Shown piece after piece: positions 43,854-53,525 of a DNA stretch of 64,000 nucleotides (position 1 is its first letter; each line of letters begins with the position of its first letter). Both the position numbers and the translations under genes were made by a program. This DNA is from Pseudopyrenochaeta lycopersici (taxonomy: Eukaryota > Ascomycota > Dothideomycetes > Pleosporales > Pseudopyrenochaetaceae): the NCBI GenBank assembly GCA_003313425.1, contig NHZP01000043.1:1-64000 (forward strand). Reading direction: 5' to 3'. The notes under the pieces were generated by a model that made no database searches, was not told the DNA's origin, and saw only the letters and a program-made list of their open reading frames with translations.

Positions 43854-44903
43854 TTAGGCTTTAACCCGTTCCAAGGCTCGCAAGAACTGTTCCATTCTTG
43901 GCACGTAGCGGATCATAAAATCTTCCATGGAGTGGTTTTCAAGCCACATATCTGGACCCAGTAGAAGTAGCCACCAAGGTGGGTCGTATGCAAACTGCGC
44001 TGGCATGGCGTTTGCGAATTCGAAGTCCAGTACAGCCGTGATACGAAGAGTGTCCGGGTGTGCAAGCATGTTTGAAGGTTGCAGGTCGTCACAGTAGGGC
44101 TTAAAAGGACCGGTATCATCGAGACAGTAGCGGGAGATTAGTTGCTTGAATCGATGACGAGCGATGAACCGCTTCTTAGCATCTTCTTGGCCATTGGCAA
44201 GGTTCCGTTGCGCTCGAAGATGGACAAGATGTTCATCAGCGAGAGAGTGAAGAAACACCTTTGCAGACGTGAATGGGGCTGTAGAATATCCACTTGTAGG
44301 GTAGTTTGAGACTACGGTCTTCAACTCATTCATATTGTAGGTTAGAGGCCTTTCGCTGGCAATCCACTCATTTGAAGACGGAATCTTTGATAACGCCCCA
44401 ATTGCAGAAAAATCCAGTCGGGAGAGTTGCAACATGTAATCGGCAAGTTGCTCGTAGACATAGTCCAGTTTCGTGTTGTCTACGTTGGTCGCGAGGATAA
44501 CCTCATCTTGCTCGGTCTCTGTTGGTTGCTTTAAGATGGTCGCTAGCGAGATTCCATCAACATATTCCATGATTATGAATGGACCGAGGTGCTGAGGACT
44601 ATCTTCGATCATACCCCAACTCACCACCCGAGGTATAGGAATAGTAGTCTTCTCGCTCAGAAATTTTAGGAATTGGACTTCATTCCTGACCTTTTCATCC
44701 CGGAAAGCTGTGGCCGTGTGGCCTGGTTTTGGGAAACGAATCACGGCTTTTGGTCCTCCATCACTAAATCTGACGACGAGACTAAGGTTGAATGAGCTGG
44801 GCCGAGGTCGCCCCAGCCATCGCATCGTGCACACTTCGACTCCATTCTCCGTCCCGAACCGCTCCATGGCTGATCGACTCACTTTGCCCGTGTCTGCATC
44901 CAT
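43854..44903 (-). CDS. Aminoglycoside phosphotransferase (APH)-family kinase, N-terminus probably missing
   Basis: From the ATG at 44903, 349 residues (the open frame reaches 44957 with a non-ATG codon). It has an N-lobe with SLVVRFSDGGPKAVIRFPKPG, a helix with NEVQFLKFLSEKTTIPIPRV, and a hinge-like PFIIMEYVDGISL. The catalytic CDDLQPSNMLAHPD carries the Brenner-type Asp and Asn, and ITAVLDFEFANAMPAQFAYD supplies the metal-binding Asp, with PPWWLLL after it. This is the common fungal APH-like family, whose substrates are mostly unknown; antibiotic resistance should not be assumed. The N-terminal side runs straight into a broken pogo transposase at about 44960, so the first exon may be lost. 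The C-terminus is intact. Confidence 0.75.
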   Translation of the reverse strand: MDADTGKVSRSAMERFGTENGVEVCTMRWLGRPRPSSFNLSLVVRFSDGGPKAVIRFPKPGHTATAFRDEKVRNEVQFLKFLSEKTTIPIPRVVSWGMIEDSPQHLGPFIIMEYVDGISLATILKQPTETEQDEVILATNVDNTKLDYVYEQLADYMLQLSRLDFSAIGALSKIPSSNEWIASERPLTYNMNELKTVVSNYPTSGYSTAPFTSAKVFLHSLADEHLVHLRAQRNLANGQEDAKKRFIARHRFKQLISRYCLDDTGPFKPYCDDLQPSNMLAHPDTLRITAVLDFEFANAMPAQFAYDPPWWLLLLGPDMWLENHSMEDFMIRYVPRMEQFLRALERVKA

Positions 44904-44960
44904 TGCCAGCGTCACCTCTATAAAGTCCGCCTTGACCGGGTACCACTTGGGGCCCACCAG

Positions 44961-45789
44961 TCTTTAATAGCCGGTACTTTCTTCGAGCTTTCTTCTTGGT
45001 GTAGCGATCAAACACCTGTTCAAGCCAAGCCAGGCCTACGCCATCGTTCGTCCAGCCAGAGGGGGACGTAGTGAAGTGTACTGAGTGCTTTCTTGGGTCT
45101 ATACTCTGTACCCAGCTCGATTGTACAGCCTTGCCGGCAGCCTGATAGATAAGGCCTGGCGGCAACGCAGATCCATCGGCACACACACATGCCAGGAGTG
45201 TAATCCACTCACGATTGCCATCTTGGAGTGATGCCCTGACCTCCTTCTTCTCCCATCTCCTCTTACTAAAGATCCTCTTTGACCTGCCAACGACTCCAAT
45301 CATGAAGCCCTTTTCATCCATATTATACGTGTGCTCAGCGTTAACATCATACTCTGTTATTTTGTGCTGCAGTAGATCAAAGTACAGCTTGTACTTATCA
45401 CCAGAATCAGCGGCGTGGCGAACAGAGTCCATGGCCGTCGTCCATTGTGGTGTGAGGCGATCTTTGTGCCTGTTCATGAAGCGCGTAACCCAGCTATCAG
45501 AGACTGCCTCTCGCGCAATTGTCGAGGCGAAATTTCGTATCATATCTCTTGTAGGTGGCAGGCGACGCGCTGTAAGTCCTTCTATATACTTCACAAGCTC
45601 CTCCTCTTGTTGTAGGTTGAGCTTCTGTTGGTTGGTGTCCTTAATTGCGCGTGGTGCCTGAATCTGCTTGTGCCTCCGCGACAACGTTGACCGATCAACA
45701 CCATGGTTAGTAGCTATTTTTTGATAGCAAAGTTTTTCGCCGGACTTTAGAGCATTAATCTCTGCAAGCGCATTATCAATTGCAGTCAT
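44961..45789 (-). pseudogene. pogo transposase, truncated at the APH junction
   Basis: Starts MTAIDNALAEINALKSGEKL with a psq/CENP-B helix-turn-helix (KIATNHGVDRSTLSRRHKQI), then TARRLPPTRDMIRNFAS, WVTRFMNRHKDRL, NMDEKGFMIG (first catalytic Asp) and SPSGWTNDGVGLAWLEQVFD. It ends at KKARRKYRLL, just before the second catalytic block. The APH sequence follows in the same open stretch, so a chimeric frame exists. No terminal inverted repeats found. Confidence 0.8.
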
Positions 45790-46372
45790 CGTTGTTGTGT
45801 TGTTACGCGTCAGAGCATGGGGTACTTTTTTGTTGATCGGGCGTTGCGCGACTCCGGGCGTTGCGCGCACGGACACGGTACGTCTGTCTGTCATAACGTA
45901 AAGGATAAGCGAGCGGGCCAGGCAAGCGAGCGGGCCACCTCAACAACTTTTTGTATGGCTCCACCAATTCAACCTTCTCGTGAGGCTAATATAAACCTAG
46001 TAATCTTAGCTCTTAATTCAGACTAAATTCAGACTAAATTCAGACTAAAAGAGCTGCTGCACAGACGTTCGAAGTCTCTCGAACCCCACTTCAGCGCCGA
46101 CACGCTGGCGTACCTACCTAAGGCGATTGCCAGTCCCACTCAAAGAAACTTACTAAACTAGAAGAGGACGTGACTGTTAGATATATACTAGACAGGGATC
46201 GATGTAGATTTCCGCCAATCATAAGTAGCCATCTAACTTTGTCAAGCGTACAGATAGTCTTAAGACACAGTTCAGTTAACCTTACAATAGATAAGAGTAA
46301 GGTAAAGTAGTCGCAAATCGTTACGCGAATCTCTGATCGGAACTTTTGCTGAGAACGAAGGTCCGGTCTGCT
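45790..46372. other. Leader of the pogo relic and empty stretch
   Basis: Contains the GGGCGTTGCGCG repeat upstream of the pogo start (also near 48450 in the second copy) and a triple CAGACTAAATT repeat at about 46019-46045. No gene. Confidence 0.4.
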
Positions 46373-46804
46373 ATGTACGTGATCAAACTGTTGTCAGCAT
46401 GCAGATCGTTTATCGCTGGCATGTGGAAAGGCGATGGCAGCGGTGCTCTCGACTGGACAGGTTTCCATGCGCATGTCATACAATGTGTCTTGAAATACCT
46501 CTACACTTATGATAATAATGTTCCTAGGTTTTGGTATACCGGAATACCAGTCGCCGAATTTGTAGAAGATGATAAGGGTGGATGTGTGCAACTTGAGATT
46601 ATCAAGTCGGCGGTGCGTAGACATGCTAGCAAGTATTTCAATACATCTGTCAAAGACATCAAGTGTAGTCATTCGAGCGATGTGAGGAGTAACGACAGGC
46701 TCACACTCGTACTGCGGTGTGTTTGGAACATCTCTGATAGCGTGTCGGATGCGACTAATATGGGCAGAAGCCTGGCCACAGTCGTACCTTTGGTATCACA
46801 GTAG
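46373..46804 (+). CDS. Hypothetical protein, possible BTB-like remnant
   Basis: An open frame of 143 codons from an ATG. The part CRSFIAGMWKGDGSGALDW and HVIQCVLKYLYTYDNNVP has the spacing of the second half of a fungal BTB/POZ domain (surface strand, then L.YLYT.DY). The usual D(V/L)T...H(R/K) start is not visible in frame, so it is either a truncated relic or unrelated. No promoter or intron evidence. Confidence 0.35.
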   Translation: MYVIKLLSACRSFIAGMWKGDGSGALDWTGFHAHVIQCVLKYLYTYDNNVPRFWYTGIPVAEFVEDDKGGCVQLEIIKSAVRRHASKYFNTSVKDIKCSHSSDVRSNDRLTLVLRCVWNISDSVSDATNMGRSLATVVPLVSQ

Positions 46805-47168
46805 TGAGCTCTTCGAAGGCTGGACTGACGTGATGGCGCTCACCTGCTCACCAATGTGCCATCTTTGGCTGAACACATGCTATTTTGAGATGGGGGCAGG
46901 CGCGGAAGCGGAAGCGGGAAGTGGGAGATCAAGATCCAGGAACAGGATCCCTGTGGAAATTAATCAATCGTTAAACGCACTCTGAGGCTCGGCCATGTCG
47001 TAGGAGCAGATTGAGACTTCGAAAAGGGCCCATCCCCCATCCTACCGTTCGAGTAGTTGGAACCCGATGAGCAGCCTGTTCAGCAACCCAAGACCCAACT
47101 TTAATTACATTGATCATTCGAACCACAATACCTCCATACTATAGCAACACTACAGAGCGAAGCTTGTC
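46805..47168. other. No supported gene
   Basis: Nothing recognised apart from a GGAAGCGGAAGCGGGAAGTG simple stretch at about 46902-46925. Confidence 0.4.
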
Positions 47169-47681
47169 ATGAAATATACGTCACACTATATCCCTCCTGC
47201 ACAGAAACATTGTAACGAGAACTCGTCTACAGCTCCCGCAGCCAACAGTCTTGTCGAACTGCAAACTACAACCCCAGAACGAGTAATCATACCCGCTGCA
47301 GATGAACTGGCTACACGTACTACCACAATTGCCCGACAGCTCCTAGATAGCCAGTCACAGCATCAAAGTCAACTAATAGGCTCGTCTGCTGAGTGGTGTT
47401 TAGGATGCGGTGAGACATGGAAGCGTCCTCTACCGAAGCTGGAGGCAAGCCGCCGAGATTTGCCCGCAAGAGATGGTAATGAGTTCGGGAGATTGATTAT
47501 GGACCTCATCAACCAGCTGCGACAGCACACTAAGAAAGCGGATGCTGCGTATGAGCGGTGGAAGTGGCTGCACAGTCATTGTGTCCCACCGCCAAACATC
47601 CTCCCACCCAGTCCAGCCCCTACGGAACCACGAGACAGCTTCTACGGAAAGAGTGTAGATAGTGCCTCAAAGGAATGGTAG
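47169..47681 (+). CDS. Hypothetical protein (170 aa)
   Basis: ATG-initiated frame, Gln/Thr/Ser-rich in its first half, then EWCLGCGETWKRPLP and a helical stretch FGRLIMDLINQLRQHTKKAD, with a Pro-rich end. Composition looks protein-like and the other frames are closed, but no domain is recognised. It could be an exon of a longer gene. Confidence 0.4.
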   Translation: MKYTSHYIPPAQKHCNENSSTAPAANSLVELQTTTPERVIIPAADELATRTTTIARQLLDSQSQHQSQLIGSSAEWCLGCGETWKRPLPKLEASRRDLPARDGNEFGRLIMDLINQLRQHTKKADAAYERWKWLHSHCVPPPNILPPSPAPTEPRDSFYGKSVDSASKEW

Positions 47682-48439
47682 ATGTTCAGAGAACGTGCCC
47701 ATAAAGCGCAAATCTAAGAATTTGCATGAGGATGGAGAGCAATCGGCATTAAAGCTACGAACGATCATTCCCTCCAGCCCAAAAAAGTTAAATGGCTCGA
47801 TGGAGTCGGTCTTTTATTGTCCAATTTGATCCGTATCCTTCAGAACTTCGCCCACGACATCTGGTTTCGCTTCACCAATGATTGTATCCTAAAAATAGTG
47901 CTAATCTCATTTATTCTTATTTTTATTAAGTTTCTGTCTAGTTCATGTATTAGATGGAGTACACATCTAGCCGTATCACACAGCGCAGCACTTTTCCATA
48001 GATCTTTCCCCCCATTCTATGCATTCGTTCAGAGTCGCGATCCCATTTCGGTGTTCCGATGCCTACTTTAATTTTGCCTTGACAATGAACTCTAAACTAG
48101 ACCAACAGTGAGACGGCCAAACCTTTATTGATGTATAATTGTGCTCATGCGCTTGTTTCGATGCAGAAAAGAGTTCATCATCCGGCGAGGCAGGAGCCTG
48201 TTGGGCGGTGGTGCTATCCAGCGGAATGTTAAAGCCGAACCCTGCATCGCCGACATGCCACGTGTATTCAAGAAGGCTTTAAGTGAGTGGAGTCAACGGT
48301 AGCAATGACACTAAGGCCGCGACATGGTACGCCTGGATGTGAACATTTCAACGAATCGGGGCACGGCGCATAGAACTTTTGAGTTTGAAGACCGTGAGTT
48401 GTTTGTAACTTAGATGGGAGGACCCCGGCATTACCATGT
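47682..48439. other. No supported gene
   Basis: Nothing recognised. Confidence 0.4.
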
Positions 48440-48897
48440 CTGTGCGCGCAACGCCCGATCAACAAAAAAGTACGCGTAACAACACAACAACGATGACTGC
48501 AATTAATAATGCGCTTACAGAGATTCATGCTCTAAAGCCCGGCGAAAAACGTAGCTATAAAACAATAGCTACTAACCATAGTGTTGATCGGTCAAACAAG
48601 AGAAGGAGCTTGTAAAGTATATAGAAGGACTTACAGTGGGTCGCCTGCCACCTACAGGAGATATAATACTAAACTTCGCCTCAACAATTGCGCGAGAGGC
48701 AGTCTCTGATAGTTACATGCTTCATGAACAAGCACAAAGATCGCCTCACAACACAATAGACAACAGCCATGGACTCTGTTCGCCATGCCGCTAATTCTGG
48801 TGATGAGAAGGGCTTCATAATTGGAGTTGTTGGCAGGTCAAAGAGGATCTTCAGCAAGAGGAGATGGGAGAAGGAGGTCAGGGCATCAAGTAGTAGT
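48440..48897 (+). pseudogene. pogo transposase relic, second copy
   Basis: The same family as 44961-45789 in opposite orientation: matching starts (ATGACTGCAATTAATAATG), then colinear blocks to about 48897 with several internal deletions and stops. It ends abruptly. Confidence 0.75.
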
Positions 48898-48964
48898 AGC
48901 ATGCCGGGTGGCTGTGAAGTAATTCCTGTAATAACTAGCTGAGTATCAGCTAATTTGCCTTTGA

Positions 48965-49638
48965 CGGCGACAACGCCCAAAATTCTCCCGATGCTTGGTC
49001 TGCCTTCAGCAACGACCATGCCCTCACCATCCCACACTCGCTACTGACCGCCACTGCCATTGAACGATACGGCCAGATCACACGGCCTGCAAACAAGTCG
49101 CCCGCCGATCCATGTCGCGACACCACGCGTGAAGCTTCTATCCCCGTTTACCAGTTCCAGAATGAAGTTCTATGGCCCGACGACCAGCAAGTGCAACTCC
49201 TTGCAAACTGCCAGTCACCGCTTTCGGACTCGGAGGAGAAACCACAGCCTGAGGAGCAACCTGTTCGTGCTTCAAAACGCCAAAGAACCGCCAAATAGAC
49301 GGCTGCCAATCAAACGGCTGTCAATCAAACGGCTGTCAATCAAACGGCTGCCAATCAAACGGCTGTCAATCAAACGGCTGTCAATCAAACGGCTGTCAAT
49401 CAAACGGCTGTCAATCGAACGGCTGTCAATCAAACGGCTGTCAATCGAACGGCTGTCAATCGAACGGCTGTCAATCAAACGACTGCTGTCTCCAATTCAG
49501 AACAGCAGCAGACCTATTCTGCTGCCAACTCACAGCCGCAGAAACGCAAGCGCGGCCTGTTGACAGGTCTAGAAAGTACGGTGATATCTGATCGGAGAAA
49601 CCGAAATAATAGACTTTCGGTGAGACCGAGAATATCGG
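48965..49638 (+). pseudogene. Unidentified element protein tail with 15-bp repeats
   Basis: One frame reads DGDNAQNSPDAWSAFSNDHA, then [20 protein letters not shown] and [18 protein letters not shown], a TAG (one C-to-T change from CAG), the repeat-encoded TAVNQ units, and a basic end ([18 protein letters not shown]). It lies directly before an LTR-like sequence, so it is probably part of a retrotransposon protein. Which part is uncertain. Confidence 0.45.
49300..49479. repeat. 15-bp tandem repeat (12 units)
   Basis: Twelve copies of CGGCTGTCAATCAAA with C/T and A/G variants, followed by a partial one. In the frame of the surrounding relic it encodes TAVNQ; in another frame RLSIK. Confidence 0.95.
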
Positions 49639-49772
49639 ATTGACCGTCGGCCAGTCCGAAGAGCTGAAGGTGAGACCGCAGATATAAAGACTAGACTAGC
49701 TTGTGCTCTGTAGAAGAGTAGGAGACAACTCAAAATAAAGATAGTTTCAAGTTTATTGAGAATTGCATCACA
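49583..49772 (+). repeat. LTR-like sequence (190 bp)
   Basis: Starts TGATATCTGATCGG and ends GCATCACA. It has GATATAAAGA at about 49682 and an AATAAAG signal near 49735. Its length equals the LTR at 16413-16602, though the sequence differs. It follows an element-protein relic and precedes the hAT by 16 bp. Confidence 0.45.
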
Positions 49773-50078
49773 TGTGCCACATTATTAGCAGAGATGTCAA
49801 CAATCAAGCTACAATCAAGCACTTGATTGATTGGCTTGACGATCGTCAATTCGATCAATCCAAGCCTCGTCCTAGTATTTTTGCAATCAAATCAAGCCTT
49901 AATACGAAGCTTGATTGGTTAGCTTGATTGGCTTGATGTTTTAGTGTTGCGGGAGTGTTCAGCAACATGTTTTCGCTTCGATTTCAATGAGGCTACTAAG
50001 TTTGCTGTACGAGCGATCTCGCGATACTTTCCTGGTGTTATAGTTAGCTTAGTAAGCATCTCAGCTACCTACCTAAAG

Positions 50079-50205
50079 TTACCTCAGTTTCCTCAGGCGT
50101 TCCACGTGATCGTTGAGCTATACCACATTAGGATGTGGCTGATTCAGCTTTTTCGTGGAACGTCTGAGCAGCGAATGTGGTGAGCCCATACAAATATCCG
50201 AGGTT
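50079..50205 (+). repeat. Left TIR and subterminal region
   Basis: 18-bp TIR, then hairpin arms CGTTCCACG (50098) and CGTGGAACG (about 50153), an inner CCACATTAGGATGTGG hairpin, and the shared block GTCTGAGCAGCGAATG (about 50162) with AAATATCCGA. Confidence 0.8.
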
Positions 50206-50544
50206 TTAGCTGCATCCCCCACCAGAGCTGTCCGAGACTGCTTGTTTGCAATTCGATAGTTATCAACATTACAACGCCGATATCAAAAATCCGGCTTCGA
50301 TGTCCTCTTCGCCTTGACGAGTCGGATCTGAATCTGTACGAAATTTAAAATTCGGCTATGTTTTGGGTACGCTATGCGTTCCTAAAGATGGCGTCCCTGA
50401 AAGCCCCTACTGTTGACAATTGCCATGCAAACTTAACCACTCACTCAAATTAGTGCTCACTCCGCAAACAGCATCTAGGGCATCCCTATGCCACATATTG
50501 ACTTCGTTTGCTCTCGTTAGATCGACATCATTGCCGTCGCAAGC

Positions 50545-52992
50545 ATGCCACGCCGGCGAGTCCGACACCCTCCTAAGAGGACGCCAGCCGAGTTTATAAG
50601 GCGAACCAGTTTGCAGACATTATCATATGCCTCAATTGGGATAAGTGGCCAATCTAGGACTCGGTTCTCTCCTGATACCTCCGCGTCAACCGTCAACAAC
50701 TTCGATCCTGTGGAACCCGCGTCCACTGACAACGCAAACCTCACAGAGGCAATTGAAGAGGGCCCCATGGAGGAGATTATCCAGGTGGGACAGACTGTGT
50801 CTGCCGAGGAAATGCCAATTCGATTGGAGATTGAATTTACTGATGATGTTGGAAATACTAAGGTGGAAACACGGAGTGTCTTGGCTAATCAGGTGGCTCA
50901 GGCTCAAAGAATAATTGCTGGTGCTACATGGATAGGGAGGGCAGGGCAGAATAATGCCATTGATGAAGCAGTCCAACTTCTCTATCCCTATGCACCCCGC
51001 GAAGGTCAACGCAATGCTCTACAACACCTCATCTACAAGCGGGAGGACCTCATACTTATCGCGAAAACTTCATTCGGAAAGAGTATGATCCTACAGGCAG
51101 TATCGATCCTGATACGCAAGTCAATCACCGTTGTTGTGTTGCCATTGGATCAGATTGGCCAGGAGCAGGCCGAATATATCACCCGTACCGGCGGCACGCC
51201 GTGTTTTCTAAACGCAGATACAATCAGTTCAAAGGTCCTCGTGGATATACGGAATGGGAAGTATACGCATATCCTTATAAGCCCCGAACTAGCAATCAGT
51301 GATAAGTTCCATGTCACGGCAACCAATCCAGTATTCAAGGAACGGCTCCGTCTAGTGGTCATTGACGAAGCCCATCTTGTGTCACAATGGGGTAGGAACT
51401 TCAGAACTGACTACGCACGACTGGGCTGCTTACGCAGCTTATTTGGAAGCCATATCCCTTGGTTTGCCTGCTCTGCATCATTGGACAACGAGGCACTCAA
51501 GATGCTAAAGAAGGGAGTCGGTTTTAAGGATGATGTCTCCATTATGCGCACATCAATCGATCGACCGGAGCTAATAATCAGAATTGGCTGGATACCAACA
51601 GGATCGCGCCAAAAGGCTTCTGCCTTACGCTTTATATTTGATGACGGTGTTCGAACAAACACTGCATCTGCTCCCCTGCCACGAAAAATACCAAAAACAG
51701 TCGTTTTCTTCGACTCCAAAAAGGAGGCATACATCGCTATGCAGGAGTGTAGGATCTGGTTGCAAGAGAGCGATACCCATAGATATCCAAAGAAGCTTTC
51801 TAGAGAGACGATCAAGATTTTCCACCGCAATATAGCCAAGTCCGACAAAAACGCCATTATTGAAGAGTTCCAGAAGCTATCTGCAGATTCGTCGATACGC
51901 GTAATATTTGCCTCAGAAGCACTTGGACTGGGCGTAGATCTACCGGACGTTCGACGTATTGTACAGAACGGGTTGCCGAAAGGAGAAGAGCCTGCTATTA
52001 TGTGGCAGCGAGGCGGTAGAGCTAGTAGGGATGGAGAGGACGGCGAAATAATCCTCCTAATAGACGGGTGGGTGGAAGGTCCACGAATGACTTCCTCGTT
52101 GGCTAGAAAAAAAGGCCTACACAGTAAGTGCCAATCATGCCAGAGCTTGCAGCGCCTAAATGAAGGTATATTAGCAGACGAACATAACAAAAAAAGGACC
52201 TTGACACTTCCTGAGCGCCGTGGTAACCTACCTAACTTCTGGTATATGCTAGCGAACGAACCCAGCTGCCTCAGAGCACGATTTCTAGATTACTTCGATG
52301 AACCACAAGAGTTTCGGGAATATATTCGAAAGAACCGCTGCTGCAGCAATTGTAATCCTGACCGTCAGCTCGGCAAGCTAGATAATCACTACCTATACAG
52401 TGAGCGTGGTAACAGCCTCAATACTAGACGCAAGGAGGTGCTCGGACTGATAACGGCCTGGGCAAAAAATCAAGTACCTGCAGCGTTTCCTAACCCGTCG
52501 TTTCGGCCAACAGTCGACTGCTTCATATCGGCAGATCAATTGACGCAGCTAGCCAAGGACGCACATCTTATTACGAATCTAGATAAGCTACATAATGCTC
52601 TTGGGTCATGGTACTTCTTCCAGACCTATGGCGCTGAACTCCTTGCGAATCTACAAAGCGCTAGCCGTACAGCGGAAGAAGTTGTATCCCAGGCCTTTAG
52701 GAAGGCTAGCAGTCAAACTCAGGCATCCAGCCAAAGCCAAGACGGTAATATCTGGGTCAACACCGCTACTCCGATATCTATGAACCAGTCAACGTCCCAG
52801 GCGTCGACACAATCAATTCCCACTCGCCGACCCCTCGATTTAGTATCTGGAAATGTACCTGGTAGCACTCAAAAAAGTTCGAAACAAGACAAAACGGGGC
52901 ACACGGTATCTTCGGCGCCAGTGGCTTCTCGAGATCTACCTGCATCTAGTTTTGGCCGCCTGAGAAAGGCACCGAAGAAGCTTGGGGAGTAG
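50545..52992 (+). CDS. RecQ-like DEAH helicase, transposon-borne
   Basis: 815 residues from an ATG, uninterrupted. The N-terminal about 130 residues are unassigned. Helicase motifs are in order: motif I AKTSFGKSMI (about 173-182, with Lys-Ser of the P-loop), Ia VVLPLDQIGQEQ, II VIDEAHLVSQWG (272-283), III FACSASL, IV KTVVFFDSKKEA, V VIFASEALGLGVDLPDV and VI WQRGGRASRDG (about 487-497). A RecQ-type zinc-binding region follows (PSCLRARFLDYFDEP ... CCSNC near 600). The tail is Ser/Gln-rich and basic at the end. Family role: ATP-driven 3'-5' unwinding; here perhaps strand separation or repair during transposition (inference). It converges on the DUF6589 gene. All motifs needed for activity are present. 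Confidence 0.9.
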   Translation: MPRRRVRHPPKRTPAEFIRRTSLQTLSYASIGISGQSRTRFSPDTSASTVNNFDPVEPASTDNANLTEAIEEGPMEEIIQVGQTVSAEEMPIRLEIEFTDDVGNTKVETRSVLANQVAQAQRIIAGATWIGRAGQNNAIDEAVQLLYPYAPREGQRNALQHLIYKREDLILIAKTSFGKSMILQAVSILIRKSITVVVLPLDQIGQEQAEYITRTGGTPCFLNADTISSKVLVDIRNGKYTHILISPELAISDKFHVTATNPVFKERLRLVVIDEAHLVSQWGRNFRTDYARLGCLRSLFGSHIPWFACSASLDNEALKMLKKGVGFKDDVSIMRTSIDRPELIIRIGWIPTGSRQKASALRFIFDDGVRTNTASAPLPRKIPKTVVFFDSKKEAYIAMQECRIWLQESDTHRYPKKLSRETIKIFHRNIAKSDKNAIIEEFQKLSADSSIRVIFASEALGLGVDLPDVRRIVQNGLPKGEEPAIMWQRGGRASRDGEDGEIILLIDGWVEGPRMTSSLARKKGLHSKCQSCQSLQRLNEGILADEHNKKRTLTLPERRGNLPNFWYMLANEPSCLRARFLDYFDEPQEFREYIRKNRCCSNCNPDRQLGKLDNHYLYSERGNSLNTRRKEVLGLITAWAKNQVPAAFPNPSFRPTVDCFISADQLTQLAKDAHLITNLDKLHNALGSWYFFQTYGAELLANLQSASRTAEEVVSQAFRKASSQTQASSQSQDGNIWVNTATPISMNQSTSQASTQSIPTRRPLDLVSGNVPGSTQKSSKQDKTGHTVSSAPVASRDLPASSFGRLRKAPKKLGE

Positions 52993-53129
52993 CGGGGGCG
53001 CTAATTCATACAAAGGGCACCCTGGCTGATCAGGCGAGCTTTCGAGGACCGACAGCGAAAGGCAAAGCAGAAGGAGACAGCTATTCAAGCCGTTGCCGCC
53101 ACCTATGCGAAGCCTCAGTCAACAGACGC

Positions 53130-53400
53130 TCAGCCGCCTAGGGGGGTTTGAAAATAGCAAATCCAACGCCCCCTAAGGAGGGGAAAGGAGAGAATATCAT
53201 TCGAATAGCCTGATTCAGAGACCCCAATAGCAATATCACCATCTCTTATATCTGCAAACCAACGATATTGGATAACGACTCCTTTAATAATTATGAATGG
53301 AGAACTTACCACGCCGTCGGCGGATATTGATTCGATGATAGAAACCTGCTCCTGGGTACACTGTCACGCACTACGAAAGGAGTTCCCCGGCTACGCTGCT
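53130..53400 (-). pseudogene. pogo/DDE_1 transposase scrap
   Basis: On the minus strand, EQVSIIESISADGVVSSPFI then IIKGVVIQYRWF and IAIGVSESGYSNDIL match the conserved stretch between the first and second catalytic acids of pogo transposases. Only about 85 codons remain, in the gap between the two convergent genes. Confidence 0.65.
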
Positions 53401-53525
53401 TGCAAAGTCCTCGTCTGGTGTAGGTAGATCATCAATGAGAGCCAATAGCTCGGTGTCCCATATCTGGTTTATACCACCAGAAGCATCTGTATCATCGCCC
53501 CCCATATATGTATTTCCTCTAGGTG

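Noticed and set aside
43854..44903. Antibiotic-resistance gene
   Set aside because: The protein belongs to the broad fungal APH-like family, and nothing in the sequence points to an aminoglycoside substrate.
49060..49563. RLSIK-repeat protein of 167 codons
   Set aside because: The neighbouring frame (TAVNQ) is continuous with a protein-like relic on both sides; this frame is only open because of the 15-bp repeat.
49781..49788. Perfect 8-bp duplication for the outer hAT
   Set aside because: ATTATTAG and ACTATCCG differ at three positions, so a duplication cannot be claimed.
51411..52190. 259-codon minus-strand frame
   Set aside because: Antisense shadow of the helicase gene, which has all its motifs.
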